Positions 1-8,018 are shown, counted from the first letter of the stretch. The stretch is DNA of 26,608 nucleotides from an uncultured Bacilli bacterium (GCA_934140155.1 CAKPBC010000013.1:1-26608), one strand, 5' to 3'. Made by a program: numbers and translations. The notes: generated by a model from the letters alone, not told the origin.

Positions 1-222
1 TTTTGCAGACATATATTATCACCATTAATATTATACCATAAAACACATCAGTTATCTACAAATTGCAAGCAACTGAATTTTTTATAATTATTGTTTTACT
101 CTTAATGCTATCGATATTATTGATTATAATCAGAAATCTAGAATTTCTTTTATCATAATTCTTAAAATTGTGTCTTCTTTTGATGTATATGCAAAATGAT
201 TAATACTTCTAAATGGAAAGAA

Positions 223-327
223 CTACCTATATTGATACAATTTTAGCACCCCTAATGGTAATCGTGCAAAATTCTCTTGTAATCGTGTAAGATATAACGG
301 CCCTAGTCTTTTTGCTAGTTTCTTCAT
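223..327 (-). pseudogene. 34-codon protein-like fragment, possible gene remnant
   Basis: The frame starts at an ATG and runs 34 codons to TAG. Its peptide (MKKLAKRLGPLYLTRL at the start) is basic and amphipathic and reads more like protein than the surrounding noise. There is no strong ribosome site and stops precede it, so it is more likely the tail of a decayed gene than a working small protein. I do not recognise the family. Confidence 0.2.
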
Positions 328-469
328 TACTTATCATCTAAAGATTTTATTTTTCTTCAAGTGATTTTCTTGATGGTGCTTCTAGTGAAGTTTTTTGCTC
401 AAAGAAACCTTATCTAATTCTACAACACCAATATATTAAGTTCTAAAATAAAATCCATAATGTCTTTAA

Positions 470-506
470 CTGTTACAAATTAAGATTTTTTTAAAATTTG
501 TAACAG
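470..506. repeat. 33-bp palindromic element, copy A, downstream of the first ATPase gene
   Basis: GTTACAAATT at the left and its complement AATTTGTAAC at the right lie at 472-504, with an AT-rich centre and the arms extending slightly to CTG/CAG. A second element of the same length and arms lies just upstream of the same gene at 1780-1812. This copy sits five bases past the ATPase stop and could act as a terminator hairpin, but no clear T-run follows it on the minus strand. Confidence 0.6.
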
Positions 507-511
507 CTAAA

Positions 512-1735
512 TTACGATAGTACTAAATCTATTTTATGTAAAAGCCAGTCTTCTATATTCAAATTAATTATTCCATCCATAGACATATCAATTTCATCTA
601 AACTTAAGACATACTTTGGTGAGGAATCTTTTACTGAATCAAATGCACCAAACTCTCTTTCTATTACATCATCGCTAATTAGCATATAAGCAACCTGGAT
701 AAAACATTTTTTATTATCTTTTAGTGCAACAAAATCAATTTCTCCTTTATATGTTTTGCCAATTTTTACATCATAACCTCTATAAATTAGTTCGTTATAA
801 ACTAAGTTTTCTAATGATCTAGCAGGTAATATCTGATTACTATCATTAGTTGCAAGTAAAAAACCATTGTCTATAACAAACTGCTTCTCAATGGATTTTA
901 AATTTCTTTTTGTTGCAATATCATACCTATTAACTCTATTAATTAAACAAGCTTGTTCAAGCTTTTCTAAATATCTATATATGGTTTCTCTATATATTTT
1001 AGTTGTATTTGACTTATTAAAATATTCAACAATATTATCTGCCGAAAATTCTTTTGAACAATTACTAATAATATATTTAGATATAGTAATAAAGTTATTT
1101 TTATTGATTTTGGATTTGGAATTACATATATCTTTATTAATTATTCCATAAAAAATATCCTTTAAATAAGATTTAATGTCTTCTTCGTTTTCATAATCAA
1201 ATCTTTGAGGCATACCACCAAATCTTAGATAATTATTAAAAGGTTTGCTTGGTAATTTTAAATTATTTTCCTTATAAAAATCGATTGCTTCAGAGTAACT
1301 AAAAGGCATAATTTTAAATTCCTTGCATCTACCAACTAATAAGGTTGCAAGTCTACCAGATAATAACTTCGAGTTACTTCCTGTAACAAATAATGATACA
1401 TTTTGAGTTGCCTTTAATGATGCCAATACTTTTTCAAAGGAACGAACATGTTGAATTTCATCTAAGAATATATAATATTTATGATTATCTGAAATCTTAC
1501 TTAAAATGTAATTATTCAATTTTTCACTTGTGTTTAACTTAGCAAATTTTAAATCCTCAAAATTAACACAAATTATATGTTCGACATTTAAAGCAAAGCC
1601 TTCTTTTATTTCATCTTGAATTTGAGATAGTAAAACACTTTTTCCGCATCTTCTAATACCTGTTATAACTTTTATTAAATTAGAATCATAATATTTTCTG
1701 ATTTCATCTAAATATTTTTTTCTCTTAATAAACAT
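512..1735 (-). CDS. AAA_14/DUF4143-family ATPase, copy 1
   Basis: A 407-residue P-loop ATPase of the common but poorly understood AAA_14 + DUF4143 family. Walker A is GIRRCGKS (residues 26-33), Walker B ends FLDE (D92, E93), and the GSNSKLLSGR sensor-like block lies near 119-129. The C-terminal third is a DUF4143 domain with a restriction-endonuclease-like GEID...KCFIQVA pattern. The Lys-bearing ExK half of that pattern is replaced by QVA, so this copy probably lacks nuclease activity. It starts at ATG after a GAGGTGG ribosome site and has a good TATAAT box upstream. It is monocistronic, with 33-bp palindromes on both sides. The biological role of the family is not established; links to mobile or defence functions are inference. 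Confidence 0.85.
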   Translation of the reverse strand: MFIKRKKYLDEIRKYYDSNLIKVITGIRRCGKSVLLSQIQDEIKEGFALNVEHIICVNFEDLKFAKLNTSEKLNNYILSKISDNHKYYIFLDEIQHVRSFEKVLASLKATQNVSLFVTGSNSKLLSGRLATLLVGRCKEFKIMPFSYSEAIDFYKENNLKLPSKPFNNYLRFGGMPQRFDYENEEDIKSYLKDIFYGIINKDICNSKSKINKNNFITISKYIISNCSKEFSADNIVEYFNKSNTTKIYRETIYRYLEKLEQACLINRVNRYDIATKRNLKSIEKQFVIDNGFLLATNDSNQILPARSLENLVYNELIYRGYDVKIGKTYKGEIDFVALKDNKKCFIQVAYMLISDDVIEREFGAFDSVKDSSPKYVLSLDEIDMSMDGIINLNIEDWLLHKIDLVLS

Positions 1736-1755
1736 ATACTATCCACCTCACTTAT

Positions 1756-1784
1756 ATTATACCATTTTTTAAAAAATATGTTAC
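1756..1784 (-). promoter_or_regulatory. Promoter of the first ATPase gene
   Basis: A perfect TATAAT (complement of 1756-1761) lies 17 bp from GTAACA (complement of 1779-1784), a 4/6 match to the -35 consensus. The -35 lies on the edge of the 1780-1812 palindrome, so anything binding the palindrome would meet RNA polymerase. Confidence 0.5.
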
Positions 1785-1812
1785 AAATTTAAAAATATTT
1801 TGAGTTTGTAAC
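1780..1812. repeat. 33-bp palindromic element, copy B, at the ATPase promoter
   Basis: GTTACAAA and its inverted partner TTTGTAAC mark the ends of a 33-bp element overlapping the -35 region of the first ATPase gene. It matches copy A (472-504) in length and arms but differs in the centre. It could be an operator or one end of a mobile unit. Confidence 0.6.
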
Positions 1813-1831
1813 ACTTAAATAAATTTTAAAT

Positions 1832-1869
1832 CAAAATAAAAGGCTTAATACCAAAATTGTATCAAACCT
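1832..1869 (-). terminator. Terminator of tRNA-Leu
   Basis: Read on the minus strand, AGGTTTGATAC pairs with GTATTAAGCCT (11 pairs including G-U) around a 7-nt loop, followed by TTTATTTTGA. The stem is nearly the same as the terminator of the tRNA-Ala gene at 24856. Confidence 0.75.
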
Positions 1870-1881
1870 ATGATTTTCTGA

Positions 1882-1966
1882 TGGTACAGCTAACGAGACT
1901 TGAACTCGTACATCTTTCAATACTAGATTCTGATTCTAGCGCGTCTACCAATTCCGCCATAGCTGT
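1882..1966 (-). tRNA. tRNA-Leu (anticodon CAG)
   Basis: On the minus strand the acceptor arms ACAGCTA and TAGCTGT pair over 7 bp, followed by discriminator A and an encoded CCA. The D-loop carries TTGGTAGA, as usual for Leu. The anticodon stem CTAGA/TCTAG encloses loop ATCAGAA, giving anticodon CAG for codon CTG. A long variable arm and a T-arm (ACGAG/CTCGT around TTCAAGT) complete a type II tRNA. CTG is a rare codon in such AT-rich DNA. Confidence 0.95.
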
Positions 1967-1973
1967 ATGATAA

Positions 1974-1999
1974 TAGCTTATTTAGGGTTAGATAAGCTA
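1974..1999 (-). terminator. Possible weak terminator hairpin after the SPFH operon
   Basis: TAGCTTAT and ATAAGCTA form an 8-bp inverted repeat with a 10-nt loop between the zinc-ribbon gene and tRNA-Leu. There is no T-run, so the tRNA may be partly read through from the operon. Confidence 0.3.
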
Positions 2000-2006
2000 A
2001 TTAAAT

Positions 2007-2291
2007 TTATTTTCCAATAAGTTTTAAAACAATATAAAGTAAACCAACAGGCCAAAATACAATAAGTAAGATAATTGCTAATAGCCAATTAATGCTACTT
2101 TTAGTTTGAGTGCTGTAATTATTAACTGGTGTTGCATTATTTTTACTAGGAGTATTTAATGCCGTTGATACTGGTGTAAAAGTATCATTTATAACATTTT
2201 TAATTGGTGAGTATTCAGCGTTTTCTGTGCCACAATAAGGACACTTTTTATCACGTTTACTCATCATATATCCACAATTAGGACATTCCAT
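2007..2291 (-). CDS. Small zinc-ribbon membrane protein
   Basis: A 94-residue protein with an N-terminal zinc ribbon (CPNCG at 3-7 and CPYCG near 17-21), a polar linker and one C-terminal hydrophobic helix (about residues 69-91). The four cysteines should bind one zinc ion and the helix should anchor the protein in the membrane. It is the last gene of a three-gene minus-strand set, 13 bp after the 139-residue membrane protein, with a GAGGTAA ribosome site. The set resembles the ydjG-ydjH-ydjI arrangement known from Bacillus, where zinc-ribbon and membrane proteins accompany an SPFH protein. The function is unknown. Confidence 0.75.
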   Translation of the reverse strand: MECPNCGYMMSKRDKKCPYCGTENAEYSPIKNVINDTFTPVSTALNTPSKNNATPVNNYSTQTKSSINWLLAIILLIVFWPVGLLYIVLKLIGK

Positions 2292-2304
2292 AATATTACC
2301 TCAA

Positions 2305-2724
2305 TTAGTCTTTAAATATTTCGATAGTTTTACCTTCAGATGCTTTTTCAGATTTAACCATTTTTTTATTCATGGTTATAATTCCACCAACGAGGGCAAC
2401 AAAAATCATTAAAGAAGCAATTAATAAAACTAGAACCCATAGAGTAGCGTTATCTACACCTAATAAAGCACGAACCGCTAATGGGAGAAATTGATATAAA
2501 CTAGCAATACCAACTAAAGATAGAGATACACCATTTGATGTATTAGCAAATAAAGCATAACTTACTGCTCCAACAAACATAAGTCCCCAAATAACTTTAC
2601 TTGTTACATATAAAGCAGTTAAAGCATTGTTATTTAGGAATGTGTTTTTTAATAAGCAAGGAACAGCAACGATTAATACTAAAGCTAAGAAGGAGAAAAT
2701 AGCAAAATAAATATTCTTTTTCAT
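2305..2724 (-). CDS. Four-helix membrane protein of the SPFH operon
   Basis: A 139-residue protein with four hydrophobic segments (about residues 4-24, 35-60, 66-90 and 94-118) and a short charged tail (KKMVKSEKASEGK). No enzymatic motif is visible. It begins after an AAAGG site 17 bp downstream of the SPFH/zinc-ribbon gene, so the two are surely cotranscribed. By position it is a membrane partner of the SPFH protein. I do not recognise a named family. Confidence 0.65.
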   Translation of the reverse strand: MKKNIYFAIFSFLALVLIVAVPCLLKNTFLNNNALTALYVTSKVIWGLMFVGAVSYALFANTSNGVSLSLVGIASLYQFLPLAVRALLGVDNATLWVLVLLIASLMIFVALVGGIITMNKKMVKSEKASEGKTIEIFKD

Positions 2725-2741
2725 AAATTGTTTACCTTTCT

Positions 2742-3788
2742 TTATTCATATAATTTTTGTCCGCATTCCGGACAAAATTTTTGATTAGGATTAACTTCTT
2801 TTCCACATTTTGGGCAACTACTTAAAATTTTACAGCCACACTCCGGACAGAATTTAGTGGTTTTAGAAATATGGTTACCGCATTTTGGACAATGATAATC
2901 ACCATGATCTTCTTCTTTTTGTTGAGTAGGAATAATAGATCCGCCATTAACTGCGGCGCCCATTCCCATACCTAAACCAACACCCATAAATGTTCCAGCT
3001 GCGCCATTTTGGTTTTTAGCCCCACTTTCAAGAACATCATATCCGCGAGTGGTACGATAGACATTATCACCAAGTTGATCGTATTCTGCTTTTTTATGAA
3101 GAATGTCATTAAGTTTACTTAAGTCTTCATCAGGAACATTAATAGATTCAATACTTAAATTTACTAATTCAAAACCAAATTTTTCAATTTCTACTCTTAA
3201 TGAATCTTCAAATTCTTTTTGAATTTCATCTAAGTGTGGATCAATTTCAAAATAAGTGATTTTTTTAGAAATCATATAATTAGATAAAATCTTTTTAATC
3301 TTTTGATTAATAGTGCCTCTAAAATAATCACGAATAATATCAAAAGTAATGAAATTATTTTTAATTAAAGTACCAATAAGAGTTTGATAGAAATATTGAT
3401 AATTAGTCAATTTAATACCAAGTTGACCTCTAGCTCTTAATCTTAATTGGATTTTATAAACAGGATCTAAGATATTAATTGGATCAGATGTGCCCCAGAA
3501 TAAATCTAATTTTAATCTTCTATTGATAAAATAAATTTCTAATGGAAAAGGATTTTTACCGCCATGAAGACCTTTAATAAAAGTTTTTACAAATGGAAGT
3601 AATTCAGTGTCTAAAGTAAATTTACCTTCTTCACAAATCTTTTCGATTTTTCCATTATGAACAATGATTGCTACTTGTCCTGGAGAAACAATTAATTTTG
3701 AACGAGTGTTAAATTCAGTGCCTGGATGTTTATAAATAAGCCAGTCACTACCCGTTCCTTCAAAACGAACGACATCAAAAATAGCCAT
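2742..3788 (-). CDS. YdjI-like SPFH protein with C-terminal zinc ribbons
   Basis: A 348-residue member of the family often labelled virion core protein/YdjI. The N-terminal half (MAIFDVVRFEGTGSDWLIYK onward) reads as the family's SPFH (band-7) core, with the INRR and YQTLIG regions. A Gly-rich hinge (GVGLGMGMG) follows, then two or three zinc ribbons with paired CPKCG...CPECG motifs at the C-terminus. SPFH proteins make ring-like membrane scaffolds; in Bacillus the related operon belongs to envelope-stress neighbourhoods. I chose ATG 3788 over a GTG 26 codons upstream because 3788 has GAGGTGA at good spacing and the conserved N-terminus, while the GTG directly abuts its purine-rich site. Confidence 0.8.
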   Translation of the reverse strand: MAIFDVVRFEGTGSDWLIYKHPGTEFNTRSKLIVSPGQVAIIVHNGKIEKICEEGKFTLDTELLPFVKTFIKGLHGGKNPFPLEIYFINRRLKLDLFWGTSDPINILDPVYKIQLRLRARGQLGIKLTNYQYFYQTLIGTLIKNNFITFDIIRDYFRGTINQKIKKILSNYMISKKITYFEIDPHLDEIQKEFEDSLRVEIEKFGFELVNLSIESINVPDEDLSKLNDILHKKAEYDQLGDNVYRTTRGYDVLESGAKNQNGAAGTFMGVGLGMGMGAAVNGGSIIPTQQKEEDHGDYHCPKCGNHISKTTKFCPECGCKILSSCPKCGKEVNPNQKFCPECGQKLYE

Positions 3789-3876
3789 TTTCGTCACCTC
3801 TAATATATATAATATATTATTGATTGACAAAAAAGCAATATTTATAGTTGCTTTGTCGATTTGCACGCTCCTTATT

Positions 3877-3904
3877 ATTATACAAAAAGCTGCTATTTTG
3901 ATAA
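3877..3904 (-). promoter_or_regulatory. Putative promoter of the SPFH/zinc-ribbon operon
   Basis: A perfect TATAAT (complement of 3877-3882) with a weak -35 TTATCA (complement of 3899-3904) at 16-bp spacing. It would give a leader of about 80 nt before ATG 3788. A closer TTGTCA at 3825-3830 is an alternative. Confidence 0.4.
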
Positions 3905-3917
3905 GTATTTTGTTTAA

Positions 3918-5303
3918 TTAAATATTATCTTTGAATGATAAGTCTTCGATATATTCTTTTTGACTTTTTCCGATTAAAAAAGTCATATAGTGCGGAATTG
4001 TAATAATATCTCCTTCTTCGCTAACATTATAATCACCAATTTTTAATAGTTTTGTATGTCCATAGTGATCAGGATGAGCCATAACAGTTTTTGAGGATTT
4101 TGTATTTCCAGTTTTTGCTTTTGCTTCTACTAAATAAGATGAACCATTATAACAAATAACGAAATCTATTTCTAAACCAGTATTTTTAGAAAAATAAAAA
4201 GTATCAATATCTGCTTTGTATAAAGGATCAAAGACTAGAGCCTCATAAATTGCTCCTTTTCCTTGCCCTAAATTTCCATTAAGAATGCTAGAAATCATAT
4301 CTAGACCATACATAGATGTTAATATACCTATATCAGTGGTAAATATTTTAAATTGTGAACTAATTTTATTTCCTAGTAGAGGTAATGAAGGTTTTTCTAG
4401 GTTATAGACTTTATAAATAATTCCAGCTTGTTTTAAATATTCAATGGCATTAACTTTATCTATACTATTACCACTAATGATTTTTGAAGATATAAACCTT
4501 TTGTTTTCTTTTGCTAAAAATGTTGGAATTAAATCAAAAACATTTTGTATACGAGCAACATCACCAGTTTTAAAAATTGGTTCACCGTTTTTATCCACGC
4601 GCCTTCCAAAATCACCTTTCATATCAAATAAAGTGTTTTGTACAACTCTAACACCATCCATAATATTATGATTCGCTATAAATGCACTTACGGCCTTAGG
4701 AAAACCACCAATACATAGATATTGGTTGAATAATTTTTTAAAAAGTGTATGTGTTGAATTTGGAACAGGAATTTTTTTGTTAAAATACCCTAATAGCATA
4801 TCTATATGCTTATCTTTATATCCATTAGCCCATAAAAATTCTTCAAAATCCATTGTTTTCATTTGAAAGATATCTTCGTATCCTGTTGGAACAGGTGTGG
4901 CATCGCCAATAACATATCCATTAATTCCTATATATGAGCCACTGCCGATTACATCGTATTTACCATCAAGTGCAAAGTTTTTAAGTGATAATCTTGCTTT
5001 TGGACATTCTTGTATTTCATCAAAAACAATTAATGTGTTTTTTGGATTAATTATAATGTCTGGAAATTTTATAGAAATATTAGAAATGATAGTCGGTACT
5101 GATAGGTCGCTATCAAATGCGGATGAGTATTCTGGATTTGTCCAAAAATTTATATAAATTATATTTTTGTAATATGATTTACCAAAATTCATTATACTTG
5201 TTGTTTTTCCGCATTGCCTAACGCCAATAATTAAAGCTGGTAAATGCTTTTCTTTGTTTTTCCAATGGTAAAGCCATTTATCAATTTTTCTTTTTAAATA
5301 CAT
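3918..5303 (-). CDS. AAA_14/DUF4143-family ATPase, copy 2
   Basis: A 461-residue P-loop ATPase. Walker A is GVRQCGKT (27-34), Walker B is LIVFDE (D95, E96), and GSGSYIG forms the sensor-like block. The C-terminal DUF4143 half has an intact nuclease-like pattern, GLEIDFVI followed by YLVEAKAK (Asp then Glu-x-Lys), unlike copy 1. I start at ATG 5303 after AAGGGTGG rather than six codons upstream. The gene is monocistronic, and its promoter region is filled by a four-copy 33-bp-period repeat array that begins 28 bp upstream of the start. That suggests dedicated control, possibly by its own product. The cellular function is unknown. Confidence 0.85.
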   Translation of the reverse strand: MYLKRKIDKWLYHWKNKEKHLPALIIGVRQCGKTTSIMNFGKSYYKNIIYINFWTNPEYSSAFDSDLSVPTIISNISIKFPDIIINPKNTLIVFDEIQECPKARLSLKNFALDGKYDVIGSGSYIGINGYVIGDATPVPTGYEDIFQMKTMDFEEFLWANGYKDKHIDMLLGYFNKKIPVPNSTHTLFKKLFNQYLCIGGFPKAVSAFIANHNIMDGVRVVQNTLFDMKGDFGRRVDKNGEPIFKTGDVARIQNVFDLIPTFLAKENKRFISSKIISGNSIDKVNAIEYLKQAGIIYKVYNLEKPSLPLLGNKISSQFKIFTTDIGILTSMYGLDMISSILNGNLGQGKGAIYEALVFDPLYKADIDTFYFSKNTGLEIDFVICYNGSSYLVEAKAKTGNTKSSKTVMAHPDHYGHTKLLKIGDYNVSEEGDIITIPHYMTFLIGKSQKEYIEDLSFKDNI

Positions 5304-5325
5304 AAAAACGCCACCCTTCAACTAT

Positions 5326-5354
5326 ATAATACTAAAAATGGAGCGAGTTTTCAA
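5326..5354 (-). promoter_or_regulatory. Likely promoter of the second ATPase gene, overlapped by repeat 1
   Basis: TATTAT (complement of 5326-5331) is a fair -10 about 20 bp upstream of the ATG. At 17-bp spacing the -35 would be TGAAAA at 5349-5354, so the whole spacer is repeat unit 1. A protein bound to the array would block this promoter. Confidence 0.4.
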
Positions 5355-5451
5355 TACATTACTACTAAAAATGGAGCGAGTTTTTAATTGTCTGCTACTA
5401 AAAATCAAGTGACTTTTTGGCTACTCTTTACTAAAAATCAAGTGACTTTTT
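5331..5451. repeat. Four-unit direct repeat array, exact 33-bp period
   Basis: Four units start at 5331, 5364, 5397 and 5430. Each has the form ACTAAAAAT, then a variable core, then TTTTT, about 22 bp in all, with 11-12 bp spacers. Units 1 and 2 carry core GGAGCGAG; units 3 and 4 carry CAAGTGAC. The AT arms make each unit a loose palindrome, and the 33-bp period places the units on a similar face of the helix. The array lies between the ATPase start and the divergent phosphodiesterase gene, fitting a multi-site operator. Confidence 0.85.
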
Positions 5452-5527
5452 GTAAAATATCAACAAATATTAGCAAAGTGTTTGTATATTGCTTGCTTAT
5501 AATATTTAGCGCTAATATATTAAAATA

Positions 5528-5548
5528 ACACATATTCTTGACATGTGT
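5528..5548. promoter_or_regulatory. Small inverted repeat upstream of the phosphodiesterase gene
   Basis: ACACAT and ATGTGT flank a 9-bp centre that includes TTGACA. It sits 26 bp before the start codon and could be an operator or a leader hairpin. A -10 at standard spacing from the TTGACA is not present. Confidence 0.3.
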
Positions 5549-5574
5549 GCTATCATTAATACGAAGGTGAGATT

Positions 5575-6018
5575 ATGAAAATAATTGTTGTAAGTGATAC
5601 ACATAGAGACTATGAGTGCTTAAGGAAATTACGTCAATTACATAGTGATGCAAATATGTTTTTACATTTAGGAGATTCTGAACTTCCTAGTTATATGTTA
5701 GATGGCTTTGCTAGTGTTAAAGGCAATTGTGATTATTTTGAAGATTATCCAGAAAATAAAATCGTTAAAACACCATATGGAAATATTTATATGGAACATG
5801 GCCATCGCTATACTTTAACAGATAACTATATTAAAAGTAAAAATTGTATTATCTTTTTATCAGGACATACTCACGCTCATTCATTAAGAAAAGTGGGCGA
5901 TTGTTATGTTGCTAATCCTGGCTCATTAATTAAGCCAAGAGATAATACTAATGGAACATATTTAATTATTGAATTAGAAGACGGAAAAGTAGAATTTACA
6001 TTTAAAGAATTATATTAA
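5575..6018 (+). CDS. YfcE/MJ0936-type metallophosphodiesterase
   Basis: A 147-residue calcineurin-like phosphoesterase of the small YfcE class, which hydrolyses phosphodiesters with two metal ions in the cytosol. All metal-binding motifs are in place: D8-x-H10, GD at 33-34, GNCD at 50-53, HGH at 75-77 and GHTH at 97-100. Length and ending match the family. The start follows GAAGGTGAG. Its stop overlaps the convergent stop of the iron-alcohol-dehydrogenase gene by 9 bp, so no terminator separates them. In Firmicutes such genes are often annotated yfcE or ysnB; the natural substrate is not settled. Confidence 0.9.
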   Translation: MKIIVVSDTHRDYECLRKLRQLHSDANMFLHLGDSELPSYMLDGFASVKGNCDYFEDYPENKIVKTPYGNIYMEHGHRYTLTDNYIKSKNCIIFLSGHTHAHSLRKVGDCYVANPGSLIKPRDNTNGTYLIIELEDGKVEFTFKELY

Positions 6019-7218
6019 TAAAGATAAATACAAATCTTTAAAATCTTTTTTATCCCAAATACAAGGAACAGGATATAAAGGATTTCCTTCTTTATAAGCA
6101 TGATTAACAAGAAAATTAATATCTTCTTTTTTAATAATGCTTTTTAAAACATTATTAATATTCATAGATTTATTTAAATTCTTGATAGCGGAAATTAACG
6201 TTTCTGCTTTTTCTTTTTTAGATAAATCTTTTTTTGTTAACTCAAGATAATCGCTTATTTCACTAAGTGGTTTATAAGCATGTTTTCCGTATTTTTTTAA
6301 TACTTCTGGTAATAATATTGCATTAGCTAAACCATGTGAAATATTATATTTTGCGCCTAAGGCATGAGCAAGAGCATGAACATAACCAACATACGCTCTT
6401 GTGAATGCTAATCCAGCTTTAAGTGAAGCAATTTGCATATTACTTTTTGCTTCTATATCATTTGGCTTAGCGTAAGATTTATATAAATTATCAAAGATTA
6501 GTTTAATGGCAGTTAGTGCTTCTTTTTTAGTTTTTTTAGTATTACTACGTCCAATATAAGCTTCAATAGCGTGCGTTAAAGCATCCATCCCTGTTGTAGA
6601 TGTAATATTACTTGGAGCGCTTAATAAAAACATCGGGTCTAAAACTGCGTAAAGCGGAATTAATTTTGGATCATTAATAGCGTATTTTTGATGCGTGATA
6701 TCATTAGTAACTACAGAAGCAATTGTAACTTCTGAACCAGTACCTGCGGTAGTGGGTACCGCTATTAGAAAAGCAGGCTTATGTTTTACTTTAAGTAGTC
6801 CTTTCATTTGCTCGATTGATTTTTTGTTTGTAGCGCGGGCCACAACTAATTTAGCAAAATCAATAACTGAACCACCACCAACAGCGATAATAGAATCGCA
6901 TTGATTAGTTAAAAAAAATTTTAATCCTTCTTCTACATTTTCAATAGTGGGGTTATTGATAACATTAGAAAAAATAGTGACATTTATATTGCTGTTTTTT
7001 AAGTCATTAACTAAATTATTAAATTGAGTGGTAGTTTTAATAATATTACCAGTTATTAAAAATACATTATTTTTATTATTGCTTTTTAATATGTTTTTAA
7101 TTTCAAAAATAGCATTTTCTTTATTGATGATTGAAGGTTCACGAAAATTAATAAAATAAGATGCTGATCTTAAGGCAAATTGAAAAGAACGATAATAACA
7201 TTTTTTAATTAGATTCAT
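6010..7218 (-). CDS. Iron-containing alcohol dehydrogenase, first copy
   Basis: A 402-residue group III (iron-dependent) alcohol dehydrogenase. The N-terminal NAD(P)-binding half carries GGGSVID (114-120) and the PTTAGTGSE signature (155-163). The metal ligands can be placed as D212 and H216 in the DALTH motif, plus H281 and H295 in the HALAH...HG block with the usual 14-residue gap. It would interconvert aldehydes or ketones and alcohols during fermentation. The substrate cannot be read from the sequence. Its start overlaps the end of the upstream hydrolase gene by 14 bp, implying translational coupling, so the pair may act on linked ester/alcohol substrates (inference). Confidence 0.92.
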   Translation of the reverse strand: MNLIKKCYYRSFQFALRSASYFINFREPSIINKENAIFEIKNILKSNNKNNVFLITGNIIKTTTQFNNLVNDLKNSNINVTIFSNVINNPTIENVEEGLKFFLTNQCDSIIAVGGGSVIDFAKLVVARATNKKSIEQMKGLLKVKHKPAFLIAVPTTAGTGSEVTIASVVTNDITHQKYAINDPKLIPLYAVLDPMFLLSAPSNITSTTGMDALTHAIEAYIGRSNTKKTKKEALTAIKLIFDNLYKSYAKPNDIEAKSNMQIASLKAGLAFTRAYVGYVHALAHALGAKYNISHGLANAILLPEVLKKYGKHAYKPLSEISDYLELTKKDLSKKEKAETLISAIKNLNKSMNINNVLKSIIKKEDINFLVNHAYKEGNPLYPVPCIWDKKDFKDLYLSLLI

Positions 7219-7963
7219 CGTTGTTATCTTCTTTCTTAATAAATTCTATTATTGCATTGATTAGTTGTTTTGATTTTTTTGATCTTAACATCATATGGGA
7301 AACATTTTTAAATTTAATGACTGTTAAATCTTTCGTGTATTGTGCAATATAATTTTCTGTCTTTTCAGGTACTAATTGATCCATATCTCCTAAAATCACT
7401 AAAGTTTTAGAATATATAGGTTTCATATTTTCTTTACAACTTTTAATTACTTCAACAAATTGACGAATTGTGCGAATGTTATAATTAGGCAAGATGAATT
7501 TTTTTGTTATTTTCATAGCATCTTCATCTTCTTTTAATACTAATTCATATTCTTTAATAATTTCTTCACTACTATCTTTATTATTTATTTTAGCATCTAA
7601 ATATTGTATAAATTGTTTTATTCTTATTAAGGGATATTTAGCGTTTAAAAACACATTAGCGGGAGCAAGTAATATTAGTTTTCTTACTTTGTAATTAGCG
7701 GCAACATAGGTTCCTAATGCTCCACCCATAGAAAAGCCTAATACATCAATAATGTCATATTTTTTTTCTAATTTAGATATCGCGTTATCAACATATTTCA
7801 TAGTTGCATGAGCGGTAAATCCTTTTAAACGGGGCTCACCATTATGCCCAGGGAGGTTATGACATTCAACATGGTCATAGAGATTATTTAATTCATCAAT
7901 TATAGGATCAAAATCGGTTTTATTAGTGGCGAATCCATGTAGTAATAATATTGCTTTTGTCAT
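7205..7963 (-). CDS. Alpha/beta hydrolase, carboxylesterase-like
   Basis: A 252-residue alpha/beta hydrolase. The oxyanion segment LLHGF is at 7-11 and the nucleophile elbow is GFSMGG with Ser78. The acid lies in GDMDQLVP and the His in SHMM in the last quarter, so the catalytic triad looks complete. The short cap region (about residues 110-165) is helical and charged, as in EstA/YvaK-type carboxylesterases and monoacylglycerol lipases. There is no signal peptide. The gene leads a two-gene unit with the iron-alcohol dehydrogenase and overlaps it. An unusual perfect 15-bp inverted repeat lies 56 bp upstream of its start. Confidence 0.88.
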   Translation of the reverse strand: MTKAILLLHGFATNKTDFDPIIDELNNLYDHVECHNLPGHNGEPRLKGFTAHATMKYVDNAISKLEKKYDIIDVLGFSMGGALGTYVAANYKVRKLILLAPANVFLNAKYPLIRIKQFIQYLDAKINNKDSSEEIIKEYELVLKEDEDAMKITKKFILPNYNIRTIRQFVEVIKSCKENMKPIYSKTLVILGDMDQLVPEKTENYIAQYTKDLTVIKFKNVSHMMLRSKKSKQLINAIIEFIKKEDNNDESN

Positions 7964-8018
7964 AATATTATCAACCTCCTTCTTTGCTTATATTTTTAGT
8001 ATATATATTTTTAAAAGC

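Larger units (their letters stand above)
1..511. other. AT-rich region without an intact gene
   Basis: No convincing full gene is visible on either strand. The stretch holds one short protein-like reading frame on the minus strand (223-327) and a 33-bp palindrome at its right edge just past the stop of the first ATPase gene. The rest is AT-rich sequence with stops in all frames. It may be decayed coding DNA, but nothing identifies the original gene. Confidence 0.4.

Noticed and set aside
867..1151. Plus-strand frame inside the first ATPase gene
   Set aside because: It is antisense to a conserved ATPase with full motifs and has no supporting start signals; the same holds for other antisense frames within genes.
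3789..3866. 26-codon N-terminal extension of the YdjI-like protein from a GTG
   Set aside because: The GTG abuts its purine-rich site directly and the added peptide is unrelated to the family; ATG 3788 has a proper site.
5331..5451. CRISPR array
   Set aside because: Repeats are only about 22 bp with 11-12-bp spacers, in two subtypes, and no cas genes are present. The position at a promoter suits an operator array.
5534..5560. TTGACA/TATCAT promoter before the phosphodiesterase gene
   Set aside because: The two boxes are only 7 bp apart, which is too close for a sigma-70-type promoter.
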